A DNA stretch of 64,000 bases from NCBI RefSeq assembly GCF_900142195.1, contig NZ_FRAB01000026.1:1-64000 (forward strand). The letters run 5' to 3'. The position numbers and the translations under genes are program-made. The notes beneath the pieces are model-generated. The model saw only the letters and a list, made by a program, of their open reading frames with translations. It was not told where the DNA came from and did no database searches. Of the stretch, positions 1 through 8,300 are shown in pieces; the stretch's first letter is position 1, and the number at the start of each line of letters is the position of its first letter. The DNA comes from Paraburkholderia terricola (lineage in GTDB: Bacteria > Pseudomonadota > Gammaproteobacteria > Burkholderiales > Burkholderiaceae).

Positions 1-77
1 CCCCTGGTGCGATGCACCAGACACTACTTCTTCCAGATTGGTCGTGTTGACCCCCGCGTCAACCTGACAACAAGTCA

Positions 78-194
78 TGCCTGATGACCATAGCGAGTCG
101 GTACCACCCCTTCCCATCCCGAACAGGACCGTGAAACGACTCCACGCCGATGATAGTGCGGATTGCCCGTGTGAAAGTAGGTAATCGTCAGGCT
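78..194 (+). rRNA. rrf: 5S ribosomal RNA
   Basis: The 5' end TGCCTGATGACC pairs with the 3' end GTCAGGCTC, and the conserved inner segments CCCATCCCGAACAGG and GAAAGTAGG are present at the expected places. Length is about 117 nt. The sequence is the typical Burkholderia 5S. Bases 1-77 are read as the 23S-5S spacer, including a small hairpin (CTGGTGCGATGCACCAG, positions 4-20), so the rest of the rRNA operon should lie to the left of the window. The exact ends are uncertain by 1-2 nt. Confidence 0.95.
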
Positions 195-216
195 CCCATG
201 CAGAAACACAGACCCC

Positions 217-236
217 ACCCCACACCGGTGGGGTTT
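217..236 (+). terminator. rRNA operon terminator
   Basis: ACCCCAC (217-223) pairs with GTGGGGT (228-234) around a 4-nt loop, followed by a short T run. It lies 23 nt after the 5S gene, where the rRNA operon should end. Confidence 0.75.
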
Positions 237-391
237 GTGCGTTTACGCGCGGTCAAAAGCAAGCCAACAGAGACTAGCAACCGCACCACCAAGGAACGGT
301 TTGCTACCGCGCGAAATACGTCCATCCTCACAGCCGGTAACTCCCGGAGAAATCGGAAAGCTTTCCCTCGCCGCCTGCGCGATCCAATCCG

Positions 392-855
392 TCAGGCCCG
401 CTTCCGTACCGGCGTCTGATACGACATACCTGCGGTAAACCGGTCGAGTCGTTCGCTAGCATCGGTGACCGCCCAAAGAGGCGCGCTGTGCAACAGCTTG
501 TCGTAATTCGTTGCGATTGCGGCAAAAAGCGCGAACCCTGCGCTATCCAATCCCCATTCGCCGGTTTCCCTTCCGATATCGAACACCGCCGACACCGCGC
601 GCTCCGCCGCACCGAGTTGCTCGCCGGTCGCCGAGCCGAAGCCCGACTCCGCCAGGAAGCCGGTCAACAGCATGATCTGTGTAAGTGTCTGGGCGTCGGT
701 CATGCTGCCGGTGCCCCGGCGCAAGGCGTCGAGCGCCAGATGCACCCGCAACGCCAGCTCATCGGCGGTCTGCCGGGCCATCGGCAGCAGCATGGTTTTG
801 GCATGCCGCGCACGCGCAGCGCCAGTGTGCCGGGAAAACGGAATCGGTTGTGCCA
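392..855 (-). CDS. hypothetical protein, Burkholderia-type
   Basis: A 154-aa reading frame starting MAQPIPFSRH; an in-frame ATG at 907 would add 17 residues. The body is mostly helical and alanine/leucine-rich (for example DELALRVHLALDALRRG). I see no catalytic motif, signal peptide or membrane segment, and I do not recognise the family with certainty; similar small proteins are often loosely labelled Fis-like regulators in Burkholderia, which nothing here proves. It is convergent with the 5S operon. Bases 856-1169 upstream hold no convincing gene. Confidence 0.5.
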
Positions 856-1169
856 TGACGGTCCAATGTTTATGCCTATGCAGATGCAATAACGGCGCGA
901 GCCGCAAAAGGTTGAGCCCTCGCTATGCATGCGCCGCAGCCGGCCGGCTCAAACGCAGTCGGGTGGCGGCTCCACGCCAATCGTCATGATCCTGCAGCGC
1001 ACCCTGTGCAACTCGTGCGATCGCGCCTTCGATTCGCTTTATACCGTCGGTCGTCTCGCCAACAGCCTGCCCCATCGTTGCCCCGCGTTGGATCGCAAGC
1101 GCGCCACGCGCACCCATCCCGCGTGTCCGGACATCGAGCCATCCATACGATCCGTGACACGCGCGGCGC

Positions 1170-2015
1170 TCACGTTTGCTCCGCTTCATCCGATGGCGCG
1201 ACACTGCGCGCCCTGACGCGTCGCCGGATCTCCGAATCCAGAATCAGACGCCCGCGCAGTTTTCCCTTCATCCGCTTCACGTAGCGTGGCGCTTCGGTCA
1301 TGTGGATCACCATCAATTCACGTACCTTCTCGACGTTACGCTCGCGCGCCGCCTTCGTAATCGCCTTATGTATTTTCACGTTTGCCTGACCGAACCGTTC
1401 GTGTTCGGCTTGCGGCGTGTCGTTACGAAACTCGATCAGTTGCCTGATCATTTCGTTGATGAGCTCGCAACTGAAACGCAGGAACGGATTCGGATTCGCC
1501 GCTGCGAGGATGTCGTGAAAATTGACGTCTTCCTGTCGTTGCCGAACGATGTCGTGACCCCCGTGCGATGAACCCGGCCGGTCGCAGCACGCAATGTTCG
1601 CTTCGAGCGCCTCGAAGTCCTGCTCCGTCAGATGCGGCACCGCTCCCGCCGCCAGTTCCGGTTCCAGCAATTTGCGCACGGTGTAAATATCGTCGATCGA
1701 CACATCCTTGAAGAACAGATAGTTCTGCAACAGCTGCAACGTGCGGTCGAGCGGCACTTCCACCACCATGCCGCCGCCGCTCGGGCCGGTCGTCACCTTG
1801 ATCAGACCTTGCACCTCCAGGGACTTCAGTGCTTCCCTGATCGTGCTCTTGCTCACCGAAAAAAGCTGTTGCAGTTCAACCTCGCGCGGCAGCCGGTCGC
1901 CCGGTTTCAGGTCCTTCTCCGTGATGAGCCGCTTGATTTCCTCCGCGACCAGATCGCCACGCTTCTGCTGTTTGATCTCAATCGCGGCGCCCGCCTTGGC
2001 GCGGTCCATGGCCAT
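1170..2015 (-). CDS. FadR-family GntR transcriptional regulator
   Basis: This 281-aa protein has an N-terminal winged helix (about residues 18-85) with the GntR signature PGDRLPREVELQQLFSVSKS and STIREALKSLE, then a helical FCD effector domain (about 100-250). FCD proteins of the FadR group bind small carboxylates, often with a metal ion, and usually repress a neighbouring catabolic or transport operon. The ATG at 2015 has AGGAG upstream; a second ATG follows two codons later. It is divergent from the Liv-type transporter operon, and the gap carries a perfect palindrome, so it most likely controls that operon. The effector cannot be read from the sequence. Confidence 0.9.
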   Translation of the reverse strand: MAMDRAKAGAAIEIKQQKRGDLVAEEIKRLITEKDLKPGDRLPREVELQQLFSVSKSTIREALKSLEVQGLIKVTTGPSGGGMVVEVPLDRTLQLLQNYLFFKDVSIDDIYTVRKLLEPELAAGAVPHLTEQDFEALEANIACCDRPGSSHGGHDIVRQRQEDVNFHDILAAANPNPFLRFSCELINEMIRQLIEFRNDTPQAEHERFGQANVKIHKAITKAARERNVEKVRELMVIHMTEAPRYVKRMKGKLRGRLILDSEIRRRVRARSVAPSDEAEQT

Positions 2016-2132
2016 ATTCGATGCTCCTAGTTTGTCCCTGCACGATCTTTCATCGGTCCGCTCGTTCTATCACGGCTAGCGAGATCGCCCTCGATGCTGC
2101 CAGGAATTTTGCCTTATTGACACTCGAATTTA

Positions 2133-2144
2133 TTGTACATACGA
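2133..2144. promoter_or_regulatory. possible GntR half-site TTGTACATACGA
   Basis: TTGT-ACAT-ACGA is an approximate inverted repeat in the divergent promoter between the GntR gene and the ABC operon. GntR/FCD regulators commonly bind T-x-GT...AC-x-A elements, so it could be an accessory operator. The evidence is weaker than for the palindrome at 2155. Confidence 0.35.
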
Positions 2145-2154
2145 TCCAATCCAG

Positions 2155-2176
2155 TCTATTTATCATGATAAATAGA
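2155..2176. promoter_or_regulatory. perfect 22-bp palindrome, candidate operator
   Basis: The left arm TCTATTTATCA (2155-2165) is exactly reverse-complementary to the right arm (2166-2176) with no spacer. It is AT-rich within GC-rich DNA and lies between the divergent GntR gene and the transporter operon, 117 bp before the TTG start of the first gene. That is the expected place and form for the operator of the neighbouring repressor. Confidence 0.7.
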
Positions 2177-2292
2177 ACAAAGCCGGCGAGGTGAAAAAAC
2201 TTCGCGGCGACCAGCAACTGGCGTACTCGTGTGCGCGGTGCGGTCAGTTTCGCAGTCGGTCAGTGCGTGTCTCTTTCTTAAGGAGCGTCATT

Positions 2293-3501
2293 TTGAATCG
2301 CCGAAATATGTTGAAGCTGGCCGCGTTGTCGGCTGTTCCGGGGACGTTGGGCTCGCTGGTCGCGCGCAGCGCGTTCGCGCAGGCCGGCACCTTGCAGTTC
2401 GCTTGTCCGGTGCCGATGTCGGGGCCGTTCGCCGCGAACGGCAAATATGCCGACCTCGGCATGAAGCTCGCGATCGAACAATACGGCAAGGTCCTCGGCG
2501 AACCGCTCGCGTATACCGTGCTCGATACGGAAGGCAAGCCGGCGACGGCAGTGCGTCGTGTGCAGGAAATCGCGCAGCAGAAGAATGCGCGCTTCTTCGC
2601 GGGAGGCATTCTGTCTTCCGAAGCATTGGCGATGGGCAAGGAAGTCCAGAAGGCCGACGGCGTTTTCATCACCACGGCCGGCGCCGATGAAATCACGGGC
2701 AAGGACTGCAATGACGCGACGTTCCGTTGGTCGGTGCCGACTTACGGTGCGATCGAGCAGACAGTGCGCCCGTTGACGCAGATGCTGCCGAAAGCAAAAC
2801 GCTGGTACACCATCACGCCGCAATACGTTTTCGGCGAGGGCTTGTTGACCGCCGCCAAGGCGATATTCAAGGAGAAGGGCATCGAGCATGTGGGCAACAG
2901 CTACCACTCGCTCAATGAAAAGGAATTCAGCGGCTATTTGACGAACGCAGTCGCCGCCAAGCCCGACGTCCTGCTGATCCTGAACTTCGGTTCGCAATCG
3001 TCGGATACGCTGCGCCAGGCCGTGAGCTTCGGCATGAAGAACAATTGCACGATCCTGTTGGCGTGGGCGTCCGGCCTCGAGCAATTCGAAGCGCTCGGCG
3101 CGGATCTGTGCGAAGGCGTCTATTTCGGCGCGCAGTATTGGCACGACATCGATTCGCCGCTCAATCGCGATCTCGTCAAACGGACCAAAGCGGCATTCAA
3201 GACCAATCCCAACTACAGCCTCGCGGGTTCCTATATCTGCACGAAGATCCTGCTCGACGGCATCGTCAAAGCGGGCAACGTCGATCCGAAGAAAGTGGTC
3301 GCGGCGCTCGAAGGCATGAAGTACGACGGGTTGACGGGCCCGGAGGAAGTCCGCAAGGGCGATCATCAGGTGCTGAAGAACTACTATCTGTTGAAGGGCA
3401 AGGCGAAGAACAAGATGAAAAACGCCGACGATTACGCCGATATCGTCAGTTCGGGGCAATCCTTCCTGCCGCTCGACAAGACCGGCTGCAAGATGGTTTG
3501 A
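2293..3501 (+). CDS. Liv-type ABC transporter substrate-binding protein
   Basis: The chosen start is TTG at 2293, because AGGAG at 2281-2285 sits 7 nt before it and the protein then begins MNRRNMLKLAALSAVPG, a Tat-like signal (RRNMLK) ending near AFAQA. An upstream GTG at 2191 would bury this signal. The mature protein is a type I periplasmic binding protein of the LivJ/LivK family (CPVPMSGPFAANGKYADLGMK near the N-terminus, 402 aa in all). It should capture an amino acid, amide or ureide-like ligand in the periplasm and pass it to the permeases encoded downstream. It is first gene of a six-gene operon. Confidence 0.9.
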   Translation: MNRRNMLKLAALSAVPGTLGSLVARSAFAQAGTLQFACPVPMSGPFAANGKYADLGMKLAIEQYGKVLGEPLAYTVLDTEGKPATAVRRVQEIAQQKNARFFAGGILSSEALAMGKEVQKADGVFITTAGADEITGKDCNDATFRWSVPTYGAIEQTVRPLTQMLPKAKRWYTITPQYVFGEGLLTAAKAIFKEKGIEHVGNSYHSLNEKEFSGYLTNAVAAKPDVLLILNFGSQSSDTLRQAVSFGMKNNCTILLAWASGLEQFEALGADLCEGVYFGAQYWHDIDSPLNRDLVKRTKAAFKTNPNYSLAGSYICTKILLDGIVKAGNVDPKKVVAALEGMKYDGLTGPEEVRKGDHQVLKNYYLLKGKAKNKMKNADDYADIVSSGQSFLPLDKTGCKMV

Positions 3502-3584
3502 CGCCTCAAACGCCGCGCGCGAGCGCGTGCGGCATGGCACGGCGCTCGCATAGCGCCTCCTCGGCACACCTTTAAACGGACGCC

Positions 3585-4445
3585 ATGAACGTTTATCTCC
3601 TGCAGATCGTCAACGGCATCGGAGTAGGGATGCTGTATTTCCTGCTCGCGGTTGGTTTGTCGATCGTGTTTGGCCTGCTGCGCTTCGTGAATTTCGCGCA
3701 CGGCGCGTTCTATCTGCTCGGTGCCTACTTCTGCTATCAGGCGATGCAGTGGTCGATGAGTTTCTGGGCCGCGCTCGTGGTCGTGCCGATCGTGGTCGGC
3801 GCGCTTGCATGGGTCGTCGAGAAACTGATTTTGCGGCACGTCTACGCGCAACAACACGAGTTTCATATTCTCGCGACGGTGGGTCTTGCACTCGTCGTGC
3901 AGGAATGCGCGATTCTCGTGTGGGGTCCGCTCGGCGATAACGTGCCGGTTCCCGACTTGCTCAACGGCGTGGTGATCTGGGGCAGCTTCGTGTATCCGAA
4001 GTATCGGTTGTTCGTGATCGGCTTCACAGCGGTATTGGCCGCGCTTCTGTGGTGGGTGTTGGAGGGCACGCGGCTCGGCAGCGCGGTGCGCGCCGGCAGC
4101 GAATCGACCGAGATGGTGTCGCTGCTCGGCATCAACGTATTGCGTGTTTTCAGCCTCGTTTTCGCGCTCGGCGCGGCAACGGCCGCATTGGCCGGCGTAC
4201 TCGCCGCGCCGATTCGCGGCGTCGATCCCTTCATGGGCATCGAGGCATTGAGCGTCGCGTTCGTCGTGGTGGTGGTCGGCGGGATGGGCAATTTTCTCGG
4301 CGCGCTGGTAGGTGGACTGCTGGTCGGCATCGTGCAAAGCGTGATGAGCACGTTGTGGCCCGAAGGCGCGCGGTTGATGATCTACGTCGCGATGGCCGCC
4401 GTTCTGTTGCTGCGACCGAACGGTTTGCTCGGGAGGGCGTCATGA
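3585..4445 (+). CDS. branched-chain amino acid-type ABC permease (LivH-like)
   Basis: This is a 286-aa hydrophobic protein with about eight membrane helices. It has the LivH hallmarks GLSIVFGLLRFVNFAHGAFYLLGAYF near the N-terminus and a C-terminal EAA-like stretch GGMGNFLGALVGGLLVGI. With the LivM-like partner it forms the translocation channel in the inner membrane. It follows the binding-protein gene after 83 bp, and its stop overlaps the next start as ATGA. Substrate specificity is not set by this subunit. Confidence 0.92.
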   Translation: MNVYLLQIVNGIGVGMLYFLLAVGLSIVFGLLRFVNFAHGAFYLLGAYFCYQAMQWSMSFWAALVVVPIVVGALAWVVEKLILRHVYAQQHEFHILATVGLALVVQECAILVWGPLGDNVPVPDLLNGVVIWGSFVYPKYRLFVIGFTAVLAALLWWVLEGTRLGSAVRAGSESTEMVSLLGINVLRVFSLVFALGAATAALAGVLAAPIRGVDPFMGIEALSVAFVVVVVGGMGNFLGALVGGLLVGIVQSVMSTLWPEGARLMIYVAMAAVLLLRPNGLLGRAS

Positions 4446-5521
4446 TCGACACGTCAAAGCCAATCGTGCGGAGCGCTGCTTCCACGGCGACCCGATCGGG
4501 CGCACAGCACTCGTTGCATCGCTATCGCTTTCTGCTGCTGGCATTGCTGGTCGTGTGCGTATTGCCGTTGACGTTGCGCTCAGGCTCACTCGCCACCGAG
4601 GTGCTGGTATTCGCTCTCGCTGCACTCGGCTGCAATCTGCTGCTCGGCCACACGGGCCTGTTGTCCTTCGGGCAGGGCATTTTCTTCGGGCTCGGCAGCT
4701 ATTGCGCTGGCCTCGTCCTGACTAAAACCGCATTGCCCGTGCCGGTCGCGCTGCTCGCGTCGATCGTAATCGGCGCGGCGGCTGCTGCGCTGGTCGGCTG
4801 GTTTTCGATTCGTCAGCGCGGCACGTACTTCGTGATGTTGACGCTGGCATTCGGCCAGCTATTCTATTTTCTCGCTTACACCACGCCCGATCTGACCGGC
4901 GGCGACAACGGCCTGCTCGACATTCCGCGTCCCGCGCTCGGCCTGTTCGGCAAAGCGCTGCTGCCGTTGACCTCGCCGTGGCAATACTACGGCTTCGTCG
5001 CCGTGCTATTTCTCGTTGTGTTCTGGCTCCTGATGCGCGTGTCCCATTCGGTATTCGGCCGTACGTTGCTTGCGATTCGCGACAACGAGGTACGCGCGGC
5101 CGCGGTCGGCTACGACGTCAAACGCTTCAAGCTGATGGCGTTCGTGATTTCCGGCGCGGTGACGGGTCTTGCCGGCGCGCTGCATGCGCTGATGACCGGC
5201 ATTGCGCCGCTCTCCAACATCGACTATCACACGAGCGAGATGATCCTCGTGATGACGGTGATCGGCGGCACGGGCAATCTGTTCGCCTCGGTATTGGGCG
5301 CCGCGTTTTACGTGCTGTTCGCCGATTGGCTCTCGACGCTGTGGCCGCGCTGGCTGCTGCTGCTCGGCATCGTGCTGATCGCCGTCAGCCTGTTCATGCA
5401 GCGCGGACTGTGGGGCCTGGGCGAACGCATCGGGCAATCGCTGCGCCGCAAGCCTTCCGCCGAGCCAGACAACGACACAGACAACGACACGGACAACGAC
5501 GCAGGCAAGGAGCCGATATGA
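4442..5521 (+). CDS. branched-chain amino acid-type ABC permease (LivM-like)
   Basis: The 359-aa protein starts at ATG 4442, overlapping the stop of the LivH-like gene by 4 nt. It shows LivM signatures: CNLLLGHTGLLSFGQGIFFGLG near residues 60-80, TYFVMLTLAFGQLFYFLAY, and a C-terminal VIGGTGNLFASVLGAAFY. The C-terminal tail holds an odd DNDTDNDTDNDAG acidic repeat, encoded by a short direct DNA repeat (5470-5503); this is unusual for the family but fits a hydrophilic cytoplasmic end. It pairs with LivH to form the transmembrane channel. Confidence 0.92.
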   Translation: MIDTSKPIVRSAASTATRSGAQHSLHRYRFLLLALLVVCVLPLTLRSGSLATEVLVFALAALGCNLLLGHTGLLSFGQGIFFGLGSYCAGLVLTKTALPVPVALLASIVIGAAAAALVGWFSIRQRGTYFVMLTLAFGQLFYFLAYTTPDLTGGDNGLLDIPRPALGLFGKALLPLTSPWQYYGFVAVLFLVVFWLLMRVSHSVFGRTLLAIRDNEVRAAAVGYDVKRFKLMAFVISGAVTGLAGALHALMTGIAPLSNIDYHTSEMILVMTVIGGTGNLFASVLGAAFYVLFADWLSTLWPRWLLLLGIVLIAVSLFMQRGLWGLGERIGQSLRRKPSAEPDNDTDNDTDNDAGKEPI

Positions 5522-6285
5522 GCGAGCCGATTCTGCGCGCAAGCGGCGTAGTAAAGCGCTACGGCAAGTTCACGGCGCTCTCCGAAGTCAATCTGCGCAT
5601 CATGCCGCGCACCGTGCATTCGGTGATCGGCCCGAACGGCGCGGGCAAGACGACGTTGTTTCATGTGCTGACCGGCACCGTGCCGCTTACGGCGGGAACG
5701 ATCGTATTCGACGGTCACGACGTCACGCACGAGCCGGACCATAAGCGCGTACGCCGTGGCGTCGCGCGCTCGTTTCAGGTGACGAGCCTGTTCGCCAATC
5801 TGAGCGTGCGTGAAAACCTGCGGCTCGCCGCGCAAGGTGTCGACGCGGTTCGCGCACTGAATGCGTGGACCCCGCCGCGCGGCGCGCTCACGCAAGCCGA
5901 CACCGTCGACAGCGTGCTCGAACGCCTCGCGCTACAGCGCTTTAGCGAAGTGTCGGCAGGCGCGCTGTCGCATGGTCAGCAGCGGCGGCTCGAAGTCGGC
6001 ATGGCGCTTGCTGCGCGACCCAAGGCGATCTTTCTCGATGAGCCGACTTCCGGCATGGGTATCGACGACCTCGACGACATGAAGCAACTGATCCGCGGCC
6101 TGCGCGACGATTACACCGTCGTGCTGATCGAACACAACATGGGCATCGTGATGGACATCTCCGACACGATCACCGTCATGCAGCAAGGGCGCGTGCTGGT
6201 GGAAGGGCGGCCGGACGACATTCGCGGCGACGAGCGGGTGCGCAGCGCCTATCTCGGCAACATGATCACCGGAGGCCGCGCATGA
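5518..6285 (+). CDS. ABC transporter ATP-binding protein (LivG-like)
   Basis: The 255-aa ATPase starts at ATG 5518, overlapping the LivM stop by ATGA. Walker A is GPNGAGKT (residues 38-45), the signature loop is LSHGQQ instead of the usual LSGGQ, Walker B is AIFLDEP, and the switch histidine lies in VLIEHNMG. It powers the Liv-type importer together with the LivF-like subunit. The His in the signature motif is a small departure from consensus and probably tolerated. Confidence 0.92.
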   Translation: MSEPILRASGVVKRYGKFTALSEVNLRIMPRTVHSVIGPNGAGKTTLFHVLTGTVPLTAGTIVFDGHDVTHEPDHKRVRRGVARSFQVTSLFANLSVRENLRLAAQGVDAVRALNAWTPPRGALTQADTVDSVLERLALQRFSEVSAGALSHGQQRRLEVGMALAARPKAIFLDEPTSGMGIDDLDDMKQLIRGLRDDYTVVLIEHNMGIVMDISDTITVMQQGRVLVEGRPDDIRGDERVRSAYLGNMITGGRA

Positions 6286-6983
6286 TTCTCGACGTGCAGC
6301 AGATTCACGGTTTCTATGGCAAGAGTCACATCCTGCAAGGCGTCACGCTGCAAGTCGACGACGGCGAAACGGTCACACTATTGGGCCGCAACGGCGCGGG
6401 CAAATCGACCACGCTCAAGGCGATTGCCGGCGTCGTCGCGCCACGGCGCGGCAGCGTGACGTTCAACGGCGCCGAGATAGGCGGCATGCCGCCGCACAAG
6501 ATCGCCGCACGCGGCGTGTGCTTCGTGCCCGAGCATCGCGGCGTCTTTCGTCTGCTGAGCGTCGAGGAAAACTTGCGGCTTGGCGCGCGCAAGGATTCGC
6601 CGTGGCAGCTCGACGATATCTACCGCATTTTTCCGCGTCTGAAAGAACGGCGCACCAACGGTGGCGGGCAATTGTCCGGCGGCGAGCAGCAAATGCTCGC
6701 GATTGGCCGCGCGTTGATGAACCATCCACGGCTTTTGATGCTCGACGAACCGGTCGAGGGTCTCGCGCCGGTGATCGTCGAAGAGATCGTCGCGCAGCTC
6801 AAGCTGATTCGCGCAGCGGGCGTTGCGATTCTGCTGGTCGAGCAGAACCTCGAAGTCTGCACGCAACTCGCGGATCGTCACTACATCATCGAGCAGGGCG
6901 TCATCGTCTATTCGGGCGATAACGCGTCGTTCGCCGCGGACGAGTCGATCAAGGACCGCTATCTCGGCGTCGGCGTCGCCTGA
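6282..6983 (+). CDS. ABC transporter ATP-binding protein (LivF-like)
   Basis: A 233-aa ATPase with Walker A GRNGAGKS (residues 35-42), a canonical signature LSGGEQQ, Walker B LLMLDEP followed by VEGLAP (the LivF-type ending), and the H-loop replaced by Gln in LLVEQN as is normal for LivF proteins. The ATG at 6282 overlaps the preceding stop. It completes a five-component importer (binding protein, two permeases, two ATPases). Confidence 0.93.
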   Translation: MILDVQQIHGFYGKSHILQGVTLQVDDGETVTLLGRNGAGKSTTLKAIAGVVAPRRGSVTFNGAEIGGMPPHKIAARGVCFVPEHRGVFRLLSVEENLRLGARKDSPWQLDDIYRIFPRLKERRTNGGGQLSGGEQQMLAIGRALMNHPRLLMLDEPVEGLAPVIVEEIVAQLKLIRAAGVAILLVEQNLEVCTQLADRHYIIEQGVIVYSGDNASFAADESIKDRYLGVGVA

Positions 6984-7016
6984 CGCGCGCTTTGTCTTCA
7001 ACACGAGGAAGCATCG

Positions 7017-8300
7017 ATGCAAGCTCACGAATCAACGACCATCGCGACGCCCGCCGATCTGCGCGTGGACGGCGCGCGCCTTTGGGACAGTCTCATGCAA
7101 CTCGCGCGCATTGGCGCGACCGAGAAAGGCGGTGTGTGCCGGCTCGCCCTGACCGAGTTGGACCGGAAAGCGCGCGATCTTTTCATCGCTTGGGCAAAGG
7201 AAATCGGCTGCAGCGTGCGGGTCGACGCGATCGGCAATATCTTCGCGCGTCGCGCGGGTCTGCGTGATGATTTGCCGCCGGTGATGACCGGCAGCCACAT
7301 CGACACGCAACCCACGGGCGGCAAGTTCGACGGCAATTACGGCGTGCTGGCGGGCCTCGAAGTATTGCGCACGCTGGCGGAGGTCAACGTGCAGACGCTC
7401 GCCCCGCTGGAGGTCGCGGTGTGGACCAACGAAGAGGGCTCACGCTTCGTGCCCGTGATGATGGGCTCCGGCGTGTTCTCGGGCGCGTTCACGCTTGAGC
7501 ATGCGTTGGAACAACGCGATCGCGATGGCGTCTCGGTGCGCGACGCGCTCACGGCGATCGGTTATGTCGGCGAGCATGACAAGCCGCACGCCGTCGGCGC
7601 CTATTTCGAAGCGCATATCGAACAAGGGCCGGTACTGGAAGCGCACGACAAGACGATCGGCGTGGTGCAAGGCGCGCTGGGTCAACGCTGGTACGACGTG
7701 ACGGTGCACGGCATGGAGGCGCACGCGGGGCCCACGCCGATGGAACTGCGCCGCGACGCGCTGCTCGTGGCAGCCGATCTGATTCACGCCGTCAATCGCA
7801 TCGCGTTGGACCACGCGCCGCATGGACGCGGCACGGTGGGCTGGCTCGACGTGCATCCGAATTCGCGCAACGTCATTCCGGGCCGCGTGACGCTCACGGT
7901 CGATCTGCGCGCGGCGGACGACGCGACGCTCACGGCGATGGATACCGCGTTGCGCGCCGCATGCTCGAACGCGGCCGCGAAAGCCGGCATCGCCGTGGAT
8001 GTCGAGCAAGTGGTGTACTTTTCGCCTCAACCGTTCGCCGCCGAACTGGTTGCAGCCGTGAAGCGGGGCGCGGACACGCTGGGTTTTTCATCGATGGACG
8101 TGATCAGCGGCGCGGGCCACGATGCCGTCTATCTCGCGCGAGTCGCGCCCGCCGCGATGATCTTCGTGCCGTGCAAGGACGGCATCAGCCACAACGAAAT
8201 CGAGGATGCGCGCGCGGACCATCTGGAAGCCGGTTGCAACGTGCTGTTGCAGGCGATGTTGAACGCCGCGGCGCGGCCGGCAGGGAGCGTCGAATCATGA
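7017..8300 (+). CDS. M20-family Zn-dependent amidohydrolase (N-carbamoyl amino acid / allantoate hydrolase type)
   Basis: This 427-aa protein belongs to the hydantoinase/carbamoylase branch of peptidase family M20. The metal site is visible as GSHIDTQPTGGKFDGNYG and WTNEEGSRF; the dimerisation lid contains GMEAHAGPTPM; a conserved ISGAGHDA lies near the C-terminus. Relatives split N-carbamoyl-L-amino acids, allantoate or ureidoglycolate-like compounds into CO2, NH3 and an acid. The start is ATG 7017 after AGGAA, 33 bp behind the transporter ATPase, so the imported solute is likely its substrate. Which ureide is hydrolysed cannot be decided from the sequence. Confidence 0.88.
   Translation: MQAHESTTIATPADLRVDGARLWDSLMQLARIGATEKGGVCRLALTELDRKARDLFIAWAKEIGCSVRVDAIGNIFARRAGLRDDLPPVMTGSHIDTQPTGGKFDGNYGVLAGLEVLRTLAEVNVQTLAPLEVAVWTNEEGSRFVPVMMGSGVFSGAFTLEHALEQRDRDGVSVRDALTAIGYVGEHDKPHAVGAYFEAHIEQGPVLEAHDKTIGVVQGALGQRWYDVTVHGMEAHAGPTPMELRRDALLVAADLIHAVNRIALDHAPHGRGTVGWLDVHPNSRNVIPGRVTLTVDLRAADDATLTAMDTALRAACSNAAAKAGIAVDVEQVVYFSPQPFAAELVAAVKRGADTLGFSSMDVISGAGHDAVYLARVAPAAMIFVPCKDGISHNEIEDARADHLEAGCNVLLQAMLNAAARPAGSVES

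Noticed and set aside
908..1169. Minus-strand frame of 93 aa (923-1204) between the hypothetical gene and GntR
   Set aside because: It overlaps the GntR end, lacks a ribosome site and shows no family pattern.
2278..3567. Long minus-strand open frame (429 aa) opposite the binding-protein gene
   Set aside because: It has no domain, is rich in Arg/His/Asp as usual for antisense of GC-rich genes, and the plus strand encodes a clear protein.
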